Assembly (NCBI RefSeq): GCF_900102795.1 | Contig: NZ_FMWG01000002.1 | Coordinates: 434,001 to 498,000 of the forward strand | Source of the DNA: Epibacterium ulvae | Lineage (GTDB): Bacteria > Pseudomonadota > Alphaproteobacteria > Rhodobacterales > Rhodobacteraceae | Reading direction: 5' to 3' | Length of the DNA: 64,000 bases | Shown here: piece after piece, positions 35,626 to 45,135 of the stretch | Position numbering within the stretch: the first letter of the stretch is position 1 | Layout of the letters: each line of letters starts with the position of its first letter | Notes under the pieces: model-generated | Seen by the model: the letters and a program-made list of their open reading frames with translations, nothing else | Databases searched by the model: none | What the model was told of the DNA's origin: nothing | Translations under genes and position numbers: made by a program

Positions 35626-36594
35626 ATGCGGCTTAGACTTATCCCAAAAGAAACCTCGATTGATTTCTTCACAAAATGGCGCCTGTGGCTCGGGTTCTCG
35701 GCCTTTTTGATCGTGCTTGGGTTTGTGTCCTTTATGGTTCAGGGGCTGAACTTTGGGATTGATTTCCGAGGCGGAACAACCATTCGGACAGAGGCCACCA
35801 TATCTGTTGATACAGGCACCTACCGTGATGCGCTTGCGCCGCTTGATCTGGGGGATATCTCGATCACAGAGGTGTTTGATCCTGCCTTTGATGAAGATCA
35901 GCACGTGGCCATGATCCGCATTCAGGCACAAGACGGGGGAGAGGCCATTTCTGGTGAGCAGATTTCAGAAATTCAATCGGCCTTGAACGCGGTTGTGCCA
36001 GATATCAAATTTGTATCGGTTGAATCGGTCGGGCCAAAAGTGTCGGGTGAGCTGATCCAAACTGCGGTTCTAGCGGTTGTTTTGGCAATCGGTGCAGTTC
36101 TAATCTACATCTGGCTGCGCTTTGAATGGCAGTTTGCATTGGGTGCGGTTGCGGCTTTGGTTCATGATGTGATCCTCACCATTGGTGTGTTCTCAGCGCT
36201 GCAAATCAAATTTGATCTGGCTATTATCGCGGCCCTTTTGACAATTGTCGGCTATTCTTTGAACGATACTGTGGTTGTTTTTGACCGGGTTCGCGAAAAT
36301 CTGCGCCGATACAAGCAAAAGCCGCTGGCGGACGTGTTGAACATCTCAATCAATGAAACCCTGAGCCGGACACTGATGACCTCGGTGACAACGCTTTTGG
36401 CGCTGATTGCTTTGTTTGTTCTGGGCGGTGATGTGATCCGTGGTTTTGTGTTTGCGATGATCTGGGGGGTGGTGGTTGGAACCTACTCTTCGGTCTTTGT
36501 GGCCTCAACCATTTTGCTTCGCTGTGGTGTGACACGGGACTGGAGCAAAAAGAACAAGCCAACCGGCAATCAATTTGCTGACATCGATGCCTGA
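35626..36594 (+). CDS. secF: Protein-export membrane protein SecF
   Basis: The 322-residue partner of SecD. It has GLNFGIDFRGGTTI after helix 1, and the membrane motif GYSLNDTVVVFDRVRENL, as in SecF. ATG 35626 is taken over the TTG at 35623. It overlaps the next gene by 8 bases. Confidence 0.95.
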   Translation: MRLRLIPKETSIDFFTKWRLWLGFSAFLIVLGFVSFMVQGLNFGIDFRGGTTIRTEATISVDTGTYRDALAPLDLGDISITEVFDPAFDEDQHVAMIRIQAQDGGEAISGEQISEIQSALNAVVPDIKFVSVESVGPKVSGELIQTAVLAVVLAIGAVLIYIWLRFEWQFALGAVAALVHDVILTIGVFSALQIKFDLAIIAALLTIVGYSLNDTVVVFDRVRENLRRYKQKPLADVLNISINETLSRTLMTSVTTLLALIALFVLGGDVIRGFVFAMIWGVVVGTYSSVFVASTILLRCGVTRDWSKKNKPTGNQFADIDA

Positions 36595-37339
36595 TGCGCT
36601 GTTGAGCGCATGGGCAACGCCAGGCCTTTTTTGGCTCTTGCTCACGATTGGAGCCGCGGGTTTGGTCCGCGGCTTCACTGGTTTTGGAACCGCGCTGATT
36701 TTTGTACCAGTCGCGGGTATTTTCCTGACCCCCGTTGAGGTGATCTTGATGATTGTTCTCACGGGGGTTGCTTCAACGGCGGCACTTTTGCCGGGTGCTT
36801 GGGGGCAGGCGGATCGAAAGGAAGTCGGCACGTTGGCACTTGCCGCCACGGTTACTGTGCCTCTCGGGATTTGGATCATGGGGCAGGTGGACGAATTGCT
36901 TCTGCGGTGGTTTATCGCTGTTATCGTTGGAGGCACGCTTCTTGCGGTGGTGTCTGGCTGGCGCTATCAGGGACGCCTTGGTTTAAAAGGACGCGGGGCG
37001 ATTGGATCCTCAGCCGGACTGATTGGCGGTATGACAGGGCTAACGGGGCCTGTTGTGATCGTGTTTTACCTTGCCAATGCGCGCGATATTACAAAGGTGC
37101 GGGCCAATACCATCGTATTTCTGACGGCGATGGATATCGTCATCGCTTTGAATCTACTGGTGCGGGGCAATGTCACATCTGAAGCGATCTGGCTTGCCGT
37201 GCTTTTGTCCGTGCCCTATTTCACAACTACGATGATCGGCAAGGCGGTTTTTGATCCAAGGTTTGAACGGGCCTATCGGGTCGCAGCTTATTCCGTGATT
37301 GCAATCGCTGTGATATCCAGCCTTCCGATATTTGATTGA
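36587..37339 (+). CDS. TauE/SafE-family permease (second copy)
   Basis: A 250-residue membrane protein of the same family as that at 4,018 but clearly divergent. The glycine-rich stretch GLVRGFTGFGTALIFVP and several hydrophobic helices are visible. ATG 36587 overlaps secF, so it is in the Sec operon by position only; substrate unknown. Confidence 0.82.
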   Translation: MPDALLSAWATPGLFWLLLTIGAAGLVRGFTGFGTALIFVPVAGIFLTPVEVILMIVLTGVASTAALLPGAWGQADRKEVGTLALAATVTVPLGIWIMGQVDELLLRWFIAVIVGGTLLAVVSGWRYQGRLGLKGRGAIGSSAGLIGGMTGLTGPVVIVFYLANARDITKVRANTIVFLTAMDIVIALNLLVRGNVTSEAIWLAVLLSVPYFTTTMIGKAVFDPRFERAYRVAAYSVIAIAVISSLPIFD

Positions 37340-37350
37340 AAGGAGGCCTC

Positions 37351-37704
37351 ATGCGCCTGAATGAAGTGAACTTTTCTGACGCGGACCCCGTAGATGGATA
37401 TGGCGCAGGTTTCTTTCGTATTGCAGGAAATGTGCATGAAGGTGCGGTTCTGACATCTGTTTTAGGCACTGGCATTTGGGGCGGTTATGATGATCAGCAG
37501 GCGCTTCTGGCACTTGCTGGAGAGATCGACGTTTTGTTTGTTGGAACCGGTGCCGAAATAACCCATATCCCAGCGACCCTGCGTAAAGCATTGGAAGATG
37601 CCGGAATGGGGGTTGAGATCATGAATTCACCCGCAGCCTGTCGAACGTATAACGTTTTGCTTTCCGAAGGGCGCCGTATTGCGCTGGCCGCTCTTCCAGT
37701 TTGA
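37351..37704 (+). CDS. Mth938-like domain protein (DUF498)
   Basis: A 117-residue cytoplasmic protein of the Mth938/NDUFAF3-like family of unknown exact function. ATG 37351 has a strong AAGGAGG site. Visible family stretches are [21 protein letters not shown] and the [16 protein letters not shown] core. It follows the Sec genes, as in many alphaproteobacteria. Confidence 0.85.
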   Translation: MRLNEVNFSDADPVDGYGAGFFRIAGNVHEGAVLTSVLGTGIWGGYDDQQALLALAGEIDVLFVGTGAEITHIPATLRKALEDAGMGVEIMNSPAACRTYNVLLSEGRRIALAALPV

Positions 37705-37769
37705 TCTGGCGCAAAGCGATTTTGCAGGACACTGGGGTAGATGGATCATGTAAACCAGATGGGTATGGA

Positions 37770-38396
37770 ATGACACTCACCGTTACAGATCTGAGCGTTA
37801 CGCGTGGTGCTCTACCCGTGCTTTCGGGGGTGTCCTTTGCGATTGTCCCGGGGGAAGCGTTGATCCTGCGTGGGCCAAATGGAATAGGAAAGACAACGCT
37901 TTTGCGCACGGTGGCAGGGCTACAGCCTGCTTATGCGGGCAGCATCGCAGGGGCTGAGGATCAGATTGCCTATGCAGCGCATGCGGATGGGTTGAAGCCC
38001 ACTTTAAGTACGCGTGAAAATCTGAAATTCTGGGCCCAGATTTTTGGAGTCAAAGATGTGACACATCGCGTGTCCGAGGCCTTGGCGGATTTTGATCTGG
38101 AAACTCTGGCTGATCGTCCGGCGGCAAATCTATCGGCTGGACAAAAGCGACGATTGGGACTTGCGCGCTTGGGGGTGACTGGACGCCCGATCTGGATCAT
38201 GGATGAGCCGACCGTAAGCCTGGACACATCCTCTGTGCAGCGCTTTGCTGAAGTTGTGCAAAATCATCTCCAATCAGGTGGCAGTGCGATGATTGCGACG
38301 CATATTGATCTAGGCCTGAGCGGGACCGAGCTGGACCTGACATCTTACAAGACAGCGCCGCAGCAGCTGGATGATTTTGATGGAGCTTTTTTGTGA
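37770..38396 (+). CDS. ccmA: Haem exporter ATPase CcmA
   Basis: ATP-binding subunit of the CcmABC haem exporter for cytochrome c maturation. The 208-residue protein has Walker A GPNGIGKT at 35-42, signature LSAGQ at 121-125 and Walker B IWIMDE at 141-146. It overlaps ccmB by 4 bases. Confidence 0.94.
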   Translation: MTLTVTDLSVTRGALPVLSGVSFAIVPGEALILRGPNGIGKTTLLRTVAGLQPAYAGSIAGAEDQIAYAAHADGLKPTLSTRENLKFWAQIFGVKDVTHRVSEALADFDLETLADRPAANLSAGQKRRLGLARLGVTGRPIWIMDEPTVSLDTSSVQRFAEVVQNHLQSGGSAMIATHIDLGLSGTELDLTSYKTAPQQLDDFDGAFL

Positions 38397-39049
38397 TCGC
38401 GCTTCTCTACCGTGATTTGCAGCTTGCGTTTCGAGCAGGTGGAGGCTTTGGGCTTGGTCTGGCGTTTTTCTTGATTGTCGTTGTTTTGGTGCCGTTTGCA
38501 GTTGGCCCGCAGTCAGAGCTTCTGGCGCGGATTGCTCCGGGCGTCTTGTGGATTGGGGCCTTGCTTGCATGTCTGTTGTCATTGGACCGCGTGCTGGCGC
38601 TGGATTGGGAAGATGGGTCGCTTGATCTTTTGGCCACGGCGCCCTTGCCGCTGGAGGCAATCGTAACCATGAAATCCTGCGCGCATTGGATCACAACAGC
38701 TTTGCCACTGGTGGTGATTTCGCCGCTTTTGGGGGTGTTACTGCATCTGCCGGGGGGCGGGTATCTTTGGTTGGTGATTTCTTTGCTGCTGGGCACACCT
38801 GCGCTTTCGGTCATCGGAACATTTGGCGCTGCGTTGACCGTGGGACTAAAACGCGGGGGATTGCTGCTTTCGCTACTGGTCTTGCCGCTTTATGTCCCGA
38901 CTTTGATCTTCGGCGCAGAGGTGGCGCGGCGCGGTGCCGCAGGACTGGCCGTTGAAACTCCGTTATTAATGCTGGCGGGTATTTCAGCAGCGTCACTTGC
39001 GGTTCTACCCTTTGCCAGCGCCGCAGTTTTGCGTATCAACCTGCGATAA
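38393..39049 (+). CDS. ccmB: Haem exporter permease CcmB
   Basis: A 218-residue membrane subunit with about six helices, containing [15 protein letters not shown] and the [18 protein letters not shown]-like region ([18 protein letters not shown]). Fits CcmB in length and position, coupled to ccmA. Confidence 0.93.
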   Translation: MIALLYRDLQLAFRAGGGFGLGLAFFLIVVVLVPFAVGPQSELLARIAPGVLWIGALLACLLSLDRVLALDWEDGSLDLLATAPLPLEAIVTMKSCAHWITTALPLVVISPLLGVLLHLPGGGYLWLVISLLLGTPALSVIGTFGAALTVGLKRGGLLLSLLVLPLYVPTLIFGAEVARRGAAGLAVETPLLMLAGISAASLAVLPFASAAVLRINLR

Positions 39050-39080
39050 GCCCCGCGTTTGAAGAAAGCTACGACCTGAT

Positions 39081-39812
39081 ATGTCTTTTTGGGAATATGC
39101 CAACCCGCGAAAATTTCTGACCACCTCAGAACGTGTTTTACCGCTCGTGTGGGGGCTCGCAGCAATAACCACCCTTGTTGGGTTGGTCTGGGGGTTTTTC
39201 TTTACGCCGGATGATTTCCGCATGGGATCAACGGTTAAGATCATCTTTTTGCATGTGCCGTCTGCCTTGATGGCCATCAATGCCTGGTTCATGATGCTTC
39301 TGGCCTCAATTATCTGGATTGTCCGCCGCCACCATGTGAGCGCGCTTGCCGCTAAAGCGGCAGCACCGGTTGGGGCCATCATGACAGTGATTGCACTGGT
39401 GACGGGGGCGATCTGGGGACAGCCGATGTGGGGAACATGGTGGGAATGGGATCCACGCCTCACGTCGTTTCTTGTGCTTTTCTTGTTTTATCTCGGATAC
39501 ATCGCCCTATGGGAAGCGATTGAGGACCCAGATACAGCCGCAGATCTGACGTCAATCCTATGTTTGGTGGGGTCGGTTTTTGCGGTGCTCAGCCGGTATG
39601 CGGTCTTGTTCTGGAACCAGGGATTACATCAAGGAGCCTCGCTCAGCCTTGATAAGGAAGAAAACATTGCGGATGTTTTCTCCAATCCACTTTATGTCTG
39701 CATGGTCGGGTTTGCCCTGCTATTTCTCGCACTGGTCCTGTATCGCACGGGCACAGAAATTCGCCTGCGCCGGATGAAGGCGCTGATTGCGCGTGAGCGC
39801 CTGGAGGGATGA
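39081..39812 (+). CDS. ccmC: Haem transfer protein CcmC
   Basis: A 243-residue inner-membrane protein that delivers haem to CcmE. It has the tryptophan-rich haem motif WGQPMWGTWWEWDPR (about 113-128) and several helices. The stop overlaps the following small gene. Confidence 0.95.
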   Translation: MSFWEYANPRKFLTTSERVLPLVWGLAAITTLVGLVWGFFFTPDDFRMGSTVKIIFLHVPSALMAINAWFMMLLASIIWIVRRHHVSALAAKAAAPVGAIMTVIALVTGAIWGQPMWGTWWEWDPRLTSFLVLFLFYLGYIALWEAIEDPDTAADLTSILCLVGSVFAVLSRYAVLFWNQGLHQGASLSLDKEENIADVFSNPLYVCMVGFALLFLALVLYRTGTEIRLRRMKALIARERLEG

Positions 39813-39814
39813 CT

Positions 39815-39967
39815 ATGGAACTTGGCAAATATGCGGATACGGTTTTATCAACCTATGCAGTGTCTTTGGCGTTGTTGATTGGTTTGGTTGTCTGGACGAT
39901 CCTACGTGGGCAAAAAATACGTAAAGAGCTGCGCAAAATCGAAGAACGAGGGCATATTGATGGTTAA
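39815..39967 (+). CDS. ccmD: Cytochrome c maturation protein CcmD
   Basis: A 50-residue single-helix protein that helps CcmC deliver haem to CcmE. GGAGG lies seven bases before ATG 39815; an ATG at 39809 is too close to the site. The protein starts MELGKYADTVLSTYAVS and ends in a charged tail (RKELRKIEERGHIDG). The stop overlaps the ccmG start. Confidence 0.85.
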   Translation: MELGKYADTVLSTYAVSLALLIGLVVWTILRGQKIRKELRKIEERGHIDG

Positions 39968-40502
39968 AGTTTCACCTTTGATGGCGGTGCCTGTCGCGTT
40001 GTTTACAGGCTTTGCCATGCTGGCTTTTGTCGGGTTGCACCGGGATGATCCCGACGGTCTGCCATCCGTTCTTGTTGGGCGCGATGCGCCAGCGGTCTCT
40101 TCAGCGCCCCTTCTTGAATACCCAGAGTTTCAGACGGCGGATCTGCAGGGGCAGGGGATTTCTTTGGTCAATTTTTGGGCCAGCTGGTGCGCCCCTTGCC
40201 GCGCAGAGCATCCAAATTTGATGGAGCTTGCCGAAACGTATCCCGTTTATGGTATCAACCAAGATTATGGTGAGAAGGACGCAAAAGCCTTCTTGGATGA
40301 ACTGGGAAACCCCTACGCGGGGATATTGTTTGATGGCAGTAAGCGGCAATCTATTGATTGGGGCGTCTACGGACTACCTGAAACATTTGTTGTGGATGAA
40401 GATGGAAAAATTTTGGCCCGCATTGCAGGCCCTCTCACACAGCGTGTGATTGAAAACACCCTTGAACCAATTTTCGCGGCTCAGGTGAGTGAAAAACAGT
40501 AA
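39960..40502 (+). CDS. ccmG: Thiol-disulphide oxidoreductase CcmG/DsbE
   Basis: A 180-residue membrane-anchored periplasmic thioredoxin that reduces apocytochrome c. It has a helix near the N-terminus and the active site WASWCAPC with Cys77 and Cys80. ATG 39960 overlaps ccmD. It closes the ccmABCDG set; ccmE, ccmF and ccmH are not in this window. Confidence 0.94.
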   Translation: MVKVSPLMAVPVALFTGFAMLAFVGLHRDDPDGLPSVLVGRDAPAVSSAPLLEYPEFQTADLQGQGISLVNFWASWCAPCRAEHPNLMELAETYPVYGINQDYGEKDAKAFLDELGNPYAGILFDGSKRQSIDWGVYGLPETFVVDEDGKILARIAGPLTQRVIENTLEPIFAAQVSEKQ

Positions 40503-40531
40503 AAACAGGTGACTGATTGCGGCGGTCGCAA

Positions 40532-40822
40532 CTAGGCGACGACCTGATATGATTTAATTTTGATATCCTGTTCGATCATGCCTTGAACAGTTAAGAGCCC
40601 GCCACTTTCAATACGCCAGTCAACATAGGTCTGATAGGCTTCTGCTGAAGACCAGAGAGTGAAGATAACGACCTCTGCAGGATCATCGGACCGCATCAGA
40701 CATGCCTGTTCGCAGCCTTCAAAGGTTCGCGTTTTATCCAGCATAGATTCAATCAGCGTTAAGAGCTCTCCAAAGAACTCCTCGACAGGAAACAGACTGA
40801 TAATCGCAGCTTCTTTCACCAT
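40532..40822 (-). CDS. Antibiotic-biosynthesis-monooxygenase (ABM) domain protein
   Basis: A 96-residue ABM-fold protein, possibly a quinol monooxygenase. The SLFPVEEFFGELLTLIE and VVIFTLWSSAEAYQTYVDW stretches fit the fold. GGAG precedes the ATG. It lies downstream of the HxlR-type regulator on the same strand, suggesting coregulation. Confidence 0.68.
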   Translation of the reverse strand: MVKEAAIISLFPVEEFFGELLTLIESMLDKTRTFEGCEQACLMRSDDPAEVVIFTLWSSAEAYQTYVDWRIESGGLLTVQGMIEQDIKIKSYQVVA

Positions 40823-40925
40823 GATACTCCGTTAATTGAGGCAACAACTGTTCAAGCGATATTGTGGAGTTTTACAATGGATCTATTGCGCTATGTCAAA
40901 TGAGCCATCTTTTTATGCAGGTTTT

Positions 40926-41303
40926 TTATTCCGAACTTGAATCAATTTTGTGTTTTTCATCATAAGTCGCACGATCTGAACGAATATCTGTTTGGTTTTG
41001 TTCCGACCATTGGGTCAGATGCGTTAAGGCTCCGATCAATGAACATCCACGCGTTGTTAGTGCATATTCGACTTGTGGCGGAGATAGATCCAAAACCTTT
41101 CGCGACACAATACCATCGCGTTCAAGATTGCGTAACGTCACAGTTAACATGCGCTGTGAAATGCCATCAACCACGCGGCGTAACGCGTTGAACCTATTTG
41201 GTCCTTTCCCCAGCTCAGTGATGATCAAGACAGACCATGCGTCACTCACACGTCCCAAGACATCGCGAATGGCACAGTCGTGTTCTACTGCTCTACGGCC
41301 CAT
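40926..41303 (-). CDS. HxlR-family transcriptional regulator
   Basis: A 125-residue winged-helix regulator with the HxlR N-terminus (CAIRDVLGRVSDAWSVLII, FNALRRVVDGISQRMLT) and the wing stretch (LSPPQVEYALTTRG). These often respond to quinones or electrophiles. I use ATG 41303, since AAGGG is well spaced there; ATG 41309 is too near. It precedes the ABM gene and may control it. Confidence 0.82.
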   Translation of the reverse strand: MGRRAVEHDCAIRDVLGRVSDAWSVLIITELGKGPNRFNALRRVVDGISQRMLTVTLRNLERDGIVSRKVLDLSPPQVEYALTTRGCSLIGALTHLTQWSEQNQTDIRSDRATYDEKHKIDSSSE

Positions 41304-41441
41304 ATCCATCCCTTAGATGATTTACTTATTTAAGATGTTATATAACTTTAAGAGTAATTTTAATGCAAGGTACTTTTCGTAACTTAAGTATTTATATTTA
41401 GGTGTATCTGAGTTACGCCTTGCGGTTCTTTTGGGTACATG

Positions 41442-41466
41442 AAAAAGCCCCGGTAAAAACCGGGGC
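41442..41466 (-). terminator. Terminator of acnA
   Basis: GCCCCGG and CCGGGGC with a 6-base loop (41447-41466), followed on the minus strand by TTTTT. Confidence 0.85.
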
Positions 41467-41491
41467 GTGATTATAGTGCGTCTTGCATTGG

Positions 41492-44179
41492 TTATGTTTT
41501 GGCGAGATCGCGCAAAACATAGTGAAGAACGCCTCCATGTTCGATGTATTCAATTTCGGGTGCCGTATCGATACGACATTTGAGAGTGATCGTTTTGATG
41601 CTGCCGTCTACCATGGTGATTTCACACGGGACGTTTTGCAACGGTTCGATCGTATCAAGCCCTGTGATCGAGACGGTCTCCTCGCCAGTTAACCCAAGTG
41701 TCTTACGAGTATCATCGCCGGTAAATTCAAACGGAATAACTCCCATCCCAACAAGGTTCGAACGGTGAATACGCTCAAAACTTTCAGCGATGACAGCCTT
41801 TACCCCCAAAAGCGCAGTGCCTTTAGCGGCCCAGTCACGTGAAGATCCCGCGCCGTATTGCTCACCTCCGAAAATGACCAAAGGCGTGCCATTGGCTTGA
41901 TGCGCCATAGACGCCTCATAGATAGAGGTTTCTGTGCCGTCGGGTCCTTTGGTGTAACCACCTTCAACCCCGTCAAGCATTTCATTCTTAATCCGAATAT
42001 TTGCAAAAGTTCCGCGCATCATGATTTCATGATTGCCACGGCGTGATCCGTAGGAGTTGAATTCACGTGGCTGTACTTGACGATCTAGCAGATACTTCCC
42101 TGCAGGGGTTGTGGTCGCAAAGGATCCCGCTGGTGATATATGATCTGTCGTGACCATATCGCCCAGCAAAGCGAGAACTTTTGCACCTCTTATATTCGTG
42201 ATCGTCCCCGCATCCGGTCCCATGCCCTGAAAATAGGGTGGGTTTTGAATGTATGTTGATGCCGTAGGCCAATCATAGGTTTCATCGGCAGTGGTTTGCA
42301 CACTTTGCCATTTTTCGTCGCCTTTAAAGACATCGGCGTATTTGGTTTGAAAGGCCTCACGCGTGACGGTTTCTTGTACAAGGTCTGCAACCTCTTTAGC
42401 GCTTGGCCAGAGGTCTTTCAGATAGACATCTTTGCCATCTTTGTCTTGTGCGATGGGGTCGTTTGCCAGATCGATATCCATTGTTCCGGCCAGCGCATAA
42501 GCGACAACCAGAGGCGGGGAGGCCAGATAGTTGGCACGCACATCAGGTGAGATACGCCCTTCAAAGTTCCGGTTCCCTGACAGCACAGATGTTGCCACCA
42601 GATCTCCTTCCGCAATGGCGTCTGACAATTCCGGCTGGATCGGACCAGAGTTGCCAATACAGGTGGTGCAGCCATACCCCACCAGATTAAATCCGATGGA
42701 ATCCAGATCTTTTTGCAAACCTGCGGCTTCAAGATAGGCGCTTACAACTTGTGATCCCGGTGCGAGTGAGGTTTTGACCCACGGCTTGCGATTCAACCCA
42801 AGTGCCGCAGCCTTGCGTGCCACCAGACCCGCACCGATCATCACATAAGGATTAGAGGTATTGGTGCAAGATGTGATCGAGGCGATGACAACCTTGCCAG
42901 ATTCTAGCGTGTAGTTTTCACCTTTTACCGCGACCTCTTTTCCCAAGGGACGTTTGAATGTCTCTTCCATCTCGCGATGGAAAGCTGATTGGGATCGATC
43001 AAGCGCAATATAATCTTGAGGTCGTTTTGGCCCAGAAATCGCAGGCACAATAGTGCCCATGTCCAAATGCAATGTATCTGTGTAGATAGGCGCATAATCA
43101 TCGCCACGCCACAGGCCGTTTTCCTTAGCGTAGGCCTCAACCAGCGCAATGCGGTCTTCTTCGCGCCCTGTATTTCGGAGATAGCGCAGGGTTTCACCAT
43201 CAATCGGAAAAAATCCGCAGGTTGCACCATATTCAGGTGCCATATTCGCGATGGTGGCCCTATCCGCGAGCGGCAAACGGTCGAGACCTTCACCATAGAA
43301 TTCGACAAATTTCCCAACAACACCTTTGGCGCGTAGCATTTCGACAACCTTCAGCACCAGATCGGTTCCGGTTGTGCCTTCGATCATTGCACCGGTCAGC
43401 TCAAATCCAATCACCTCAGGAATAAGCATAGAGATCGGCTGCCCCAGCATTGCCGCCTCAGCTTCAATCCCACCAACGCCCCAGCCCAACACAGCTGCTC
43501 CGTTGACCATTGTTGTATGGCTGTCGGTTCCCACCAGCGTGTCGGGATAGGCGATTTCGTTCCCGTCTTGATCAACATCTGTCCAAATGGTCTGCGCCAG
43601 ATATTCCAGATTAACCTGGTGACAAATGCCCGTGCCGGGAGGCACAACGCGGAAGTTATCAAAGGCACCTTGCCCCCATTTCAGGAAGGTATAGCGTTCT
43701 AGGTTGCGTTCATATTCGCGATCGACATTCATTTGGAACGCGCGCGGATTGCCAAAGGCATCAATCATCACCGAATGGTCGATCACAAGGTCTACGGGAA
43801 CTTGTGGGTTGATACGTGTTGCATCCCCGCCAAGCGCTTTGATTCCATCACGCATGGCTGCCAAATCAACGACGGCAGGCACACCAGTGAAATCCTGCAT
43901 CAAAACGCGGGCTGGCCGGTAGGCGATCTCACGCGGATTGTTACCACCTTTGTCGCCCCATTCTGCGAAGGCTTTGATATCATCCGTGGAGACCGAAAAA
44001 CCACTGTCTTCGAACCGCAACATGTTCTCTAGAACCACTTTGAGCACAGCAGGGAGCTTTGAAAAATCACCTAAGCCCGCTTCGGTCGCCGCTGCGATTG
44101 AGTAGTATGAAATTTTATTTTCTTTTACTGTCAAGGTTTTACGTGTTTTGCTTGAGTCATTTCCGACAGTCACTGCCAT
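41492..44179 (-). CDS. acnA: Aconitate hydratase A (housekeeping aconitase)
   Basis: An 895-residue [4Fe-4S] enzyme of the TCA cycle that interconverts citrate and isocitrate. The cluster cysteines are C438 in ASITSCTNT and C504/C507 in GCTTCIGNSG. The C-terminal swivel domain has GDMVTTDHISPAG and QYGAGSSRDWAAKG. Length is normal. Compare the AcnD-type enzyme at 60,084. Confidence 0.97.
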   Translation of the reverse strand: MAVTVGNDSSKTRKTLTVKENKISYYSIAAATEAGLGDFSKLPAVLKVVLENMLRFEDSGFSVSTDDIKAFAEWGDKGGNNPREIAYRPARVLMQDFTGVPAVVDLAAMRDGIKALGGDATRINPQVPVDLVIDHSVMIDAFGNPRAFQMNVDREYERNLERYTFLKWGQGAFDNFRVVPPGTGICHQVNLEYLAQTIWTDVDQDGNEIAYPDTLVGTDSHTTMVNGAAVLGWGVGGIEAEAAMLGQPISMLIPEVIGFELTGAMIEGTTGTDLVLKVVEMLRAKGVVGKFVEFYGEGLDRLPLADRATIANMAPEYGATCGFFPIDGETLRYLRNTGREEDRIALVEAYAKENGLWRGDDYAPIYTDTLHLDMGTIVPAISGPKRPQDYIALDRSQSAFHREMEETFKRPLGKEVAVKGENYTLESGKVVIASITSCTNTSNPYVMIGAGLVARKAAALGLNRKPWVKTSLAPGSQVVSAYLEAAGLQKDLDSIGFNLVGYGCTTCIGNSGPIQPELSDAIAEGDLVATSVLSGNRNFEGRISPDVRANYLASPPLVVAYALAGTMDIDLANDPIAQDKDGKDVYLKDLWPSAKEVADLVQETVTREAFQTKYADVFKGDEKWQSVQTTADETYDWPTASTYIQNPPYFQGMGPDAGTITNIRGAKVLALLGDMVTTDHISPAGSFATTTPAGKYLLDRQVQPREFNSYGSRRGNHEIMMRGTFANIRIKNEMLDGVEGGYTKGPDGTETSIYEASMAHQANGTPLVIFGGEQYGAGSSRDWAAKGTALLGVKAVIAESFERIHRSNLVGMGVIPFEFTGDDTRKTLGLTGEETVSITGLDTIEPLQNVPCEITMVDGSIKTITLKCRIDTAPEIEYIEHGGVLHYVLRDLAKT

Positions 44180-44393
44180 GATTGTATCCCTTGATTAATA
44201 TACGTTGGCTCTGTACGCCCCTTCCACAAGGAAGGGGTGCGAAGTCTTGATCCTGCGTCCTGTGCTTGTGCTAGCACATATGGGTATCTGGTTTTGATTG
44301 TGTCCAGGTGCTCTCGAACAGCTCAACAATGATTGATTGGCCTCGTCGCGTCTAGAGAGATAGAACTGATAGGACGAGACATGAGGTAGGTTT

Positions 44394-45128
44394 ATGCGAG
44401 TATTTAAAGATGCGGCCCTAGCAATGGGCATGATGATCGGCGCCGCCACCATCGGATTGCAGGCAACGTCTGTTTCTGCAGGTCCCATAACAAGTCCTGT
44501 TGTGATTGAACTTTATACCTCACAAGGCTGTTCTTCGTGTCCGCCGGCGGATGAGTTATTGGCTGAACTTGCATCACATGAGGATGTTTTACCTTTAGCA
44601 CTGCATGTTGATTATTGGGATTACATCGGCTGGAAGGATGAATTCGCTTCACCTGCGTATACCAACCGTCAAAAAGGTTATGCGCACGTTGGGCAGCGGC
44701 GCATGATTTACACACCACAGATGGTTATCATGGGGCGTGAAGATGTTGTTGGCGCCAATGTGCCTGCTGTTACAAGCCTGTTGAAAAAGTATAATGACAC
44801 GCCTGCGCCAATTGCGATGCAGCTTTACGACGAAGGTGATAGCGTGCGACTAACAGCAACGGCGGTACAAGAATTGCAAGAGGGCGTGCCGCATTTTGTC
44901 CAGTTGGTTCGCTATGCGCCCATGCGCACCGTTTCTATCAAGCGTGGTGAACTTGCTGGCCACACCTTGGACTACGCGAATGTTGTAAGCACCTTAGAAG
45001 TCATTCATCAATGGGACGGCACAGGCGAGCTTGATCTCTCAGTGTCTTTGGATGATGAACTGCGCAGCGCGTTGCTGATCCAGGCAGGGCCTTACGGACC
45101 AATTGTTGGCGCGGCAAAGCTCGACTAA
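44394..45128 (+). CDS. DUF1223 thioredoxin-like secreted protein
   Basis: A 244-residue DUF1223 protein, probably periplasmic. A signal peptide (up to about 29) is followed by VIELYTSQGCSSCPPADELL, a thioredoxin-like CxxC site, and HVDYWDYIGWKDEFASP and RRMIYTPQMVI, typical of the family. Function unproven, redox role likely. It is divergent from acnA. Confidence 0.85.
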   Translation: MRVFKDAALAMGMMIGAATIGLQATSVSAGPITSPVVIELYTSQGCSSCPPADELLAELASHEDVLPLALHVDYWDYIGWKDEFASPAYTNRQKGYAHVGQRRMIYTPQMVIMGREDVVGANVPAVTSLLKKYNDTPAPIAMQLYDEGDSVRLTATAVQELQEGVPHFVQLVRYAPMRTVSIKRGELAGHTLDYANVVSTLEVIHQWDGTGELDLSVSLDDELRSALLIQAGPYGPIVGAAKLD

Positions 45129-45135
45129 GGCTGGT

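Noticed and set aside
41492-44179. Considered as a second member of the methylcitrate pathway
   Set aside because: Cluster motif IGNSG and single-gene setting fit the ordinary TCA-cycle aconitase.
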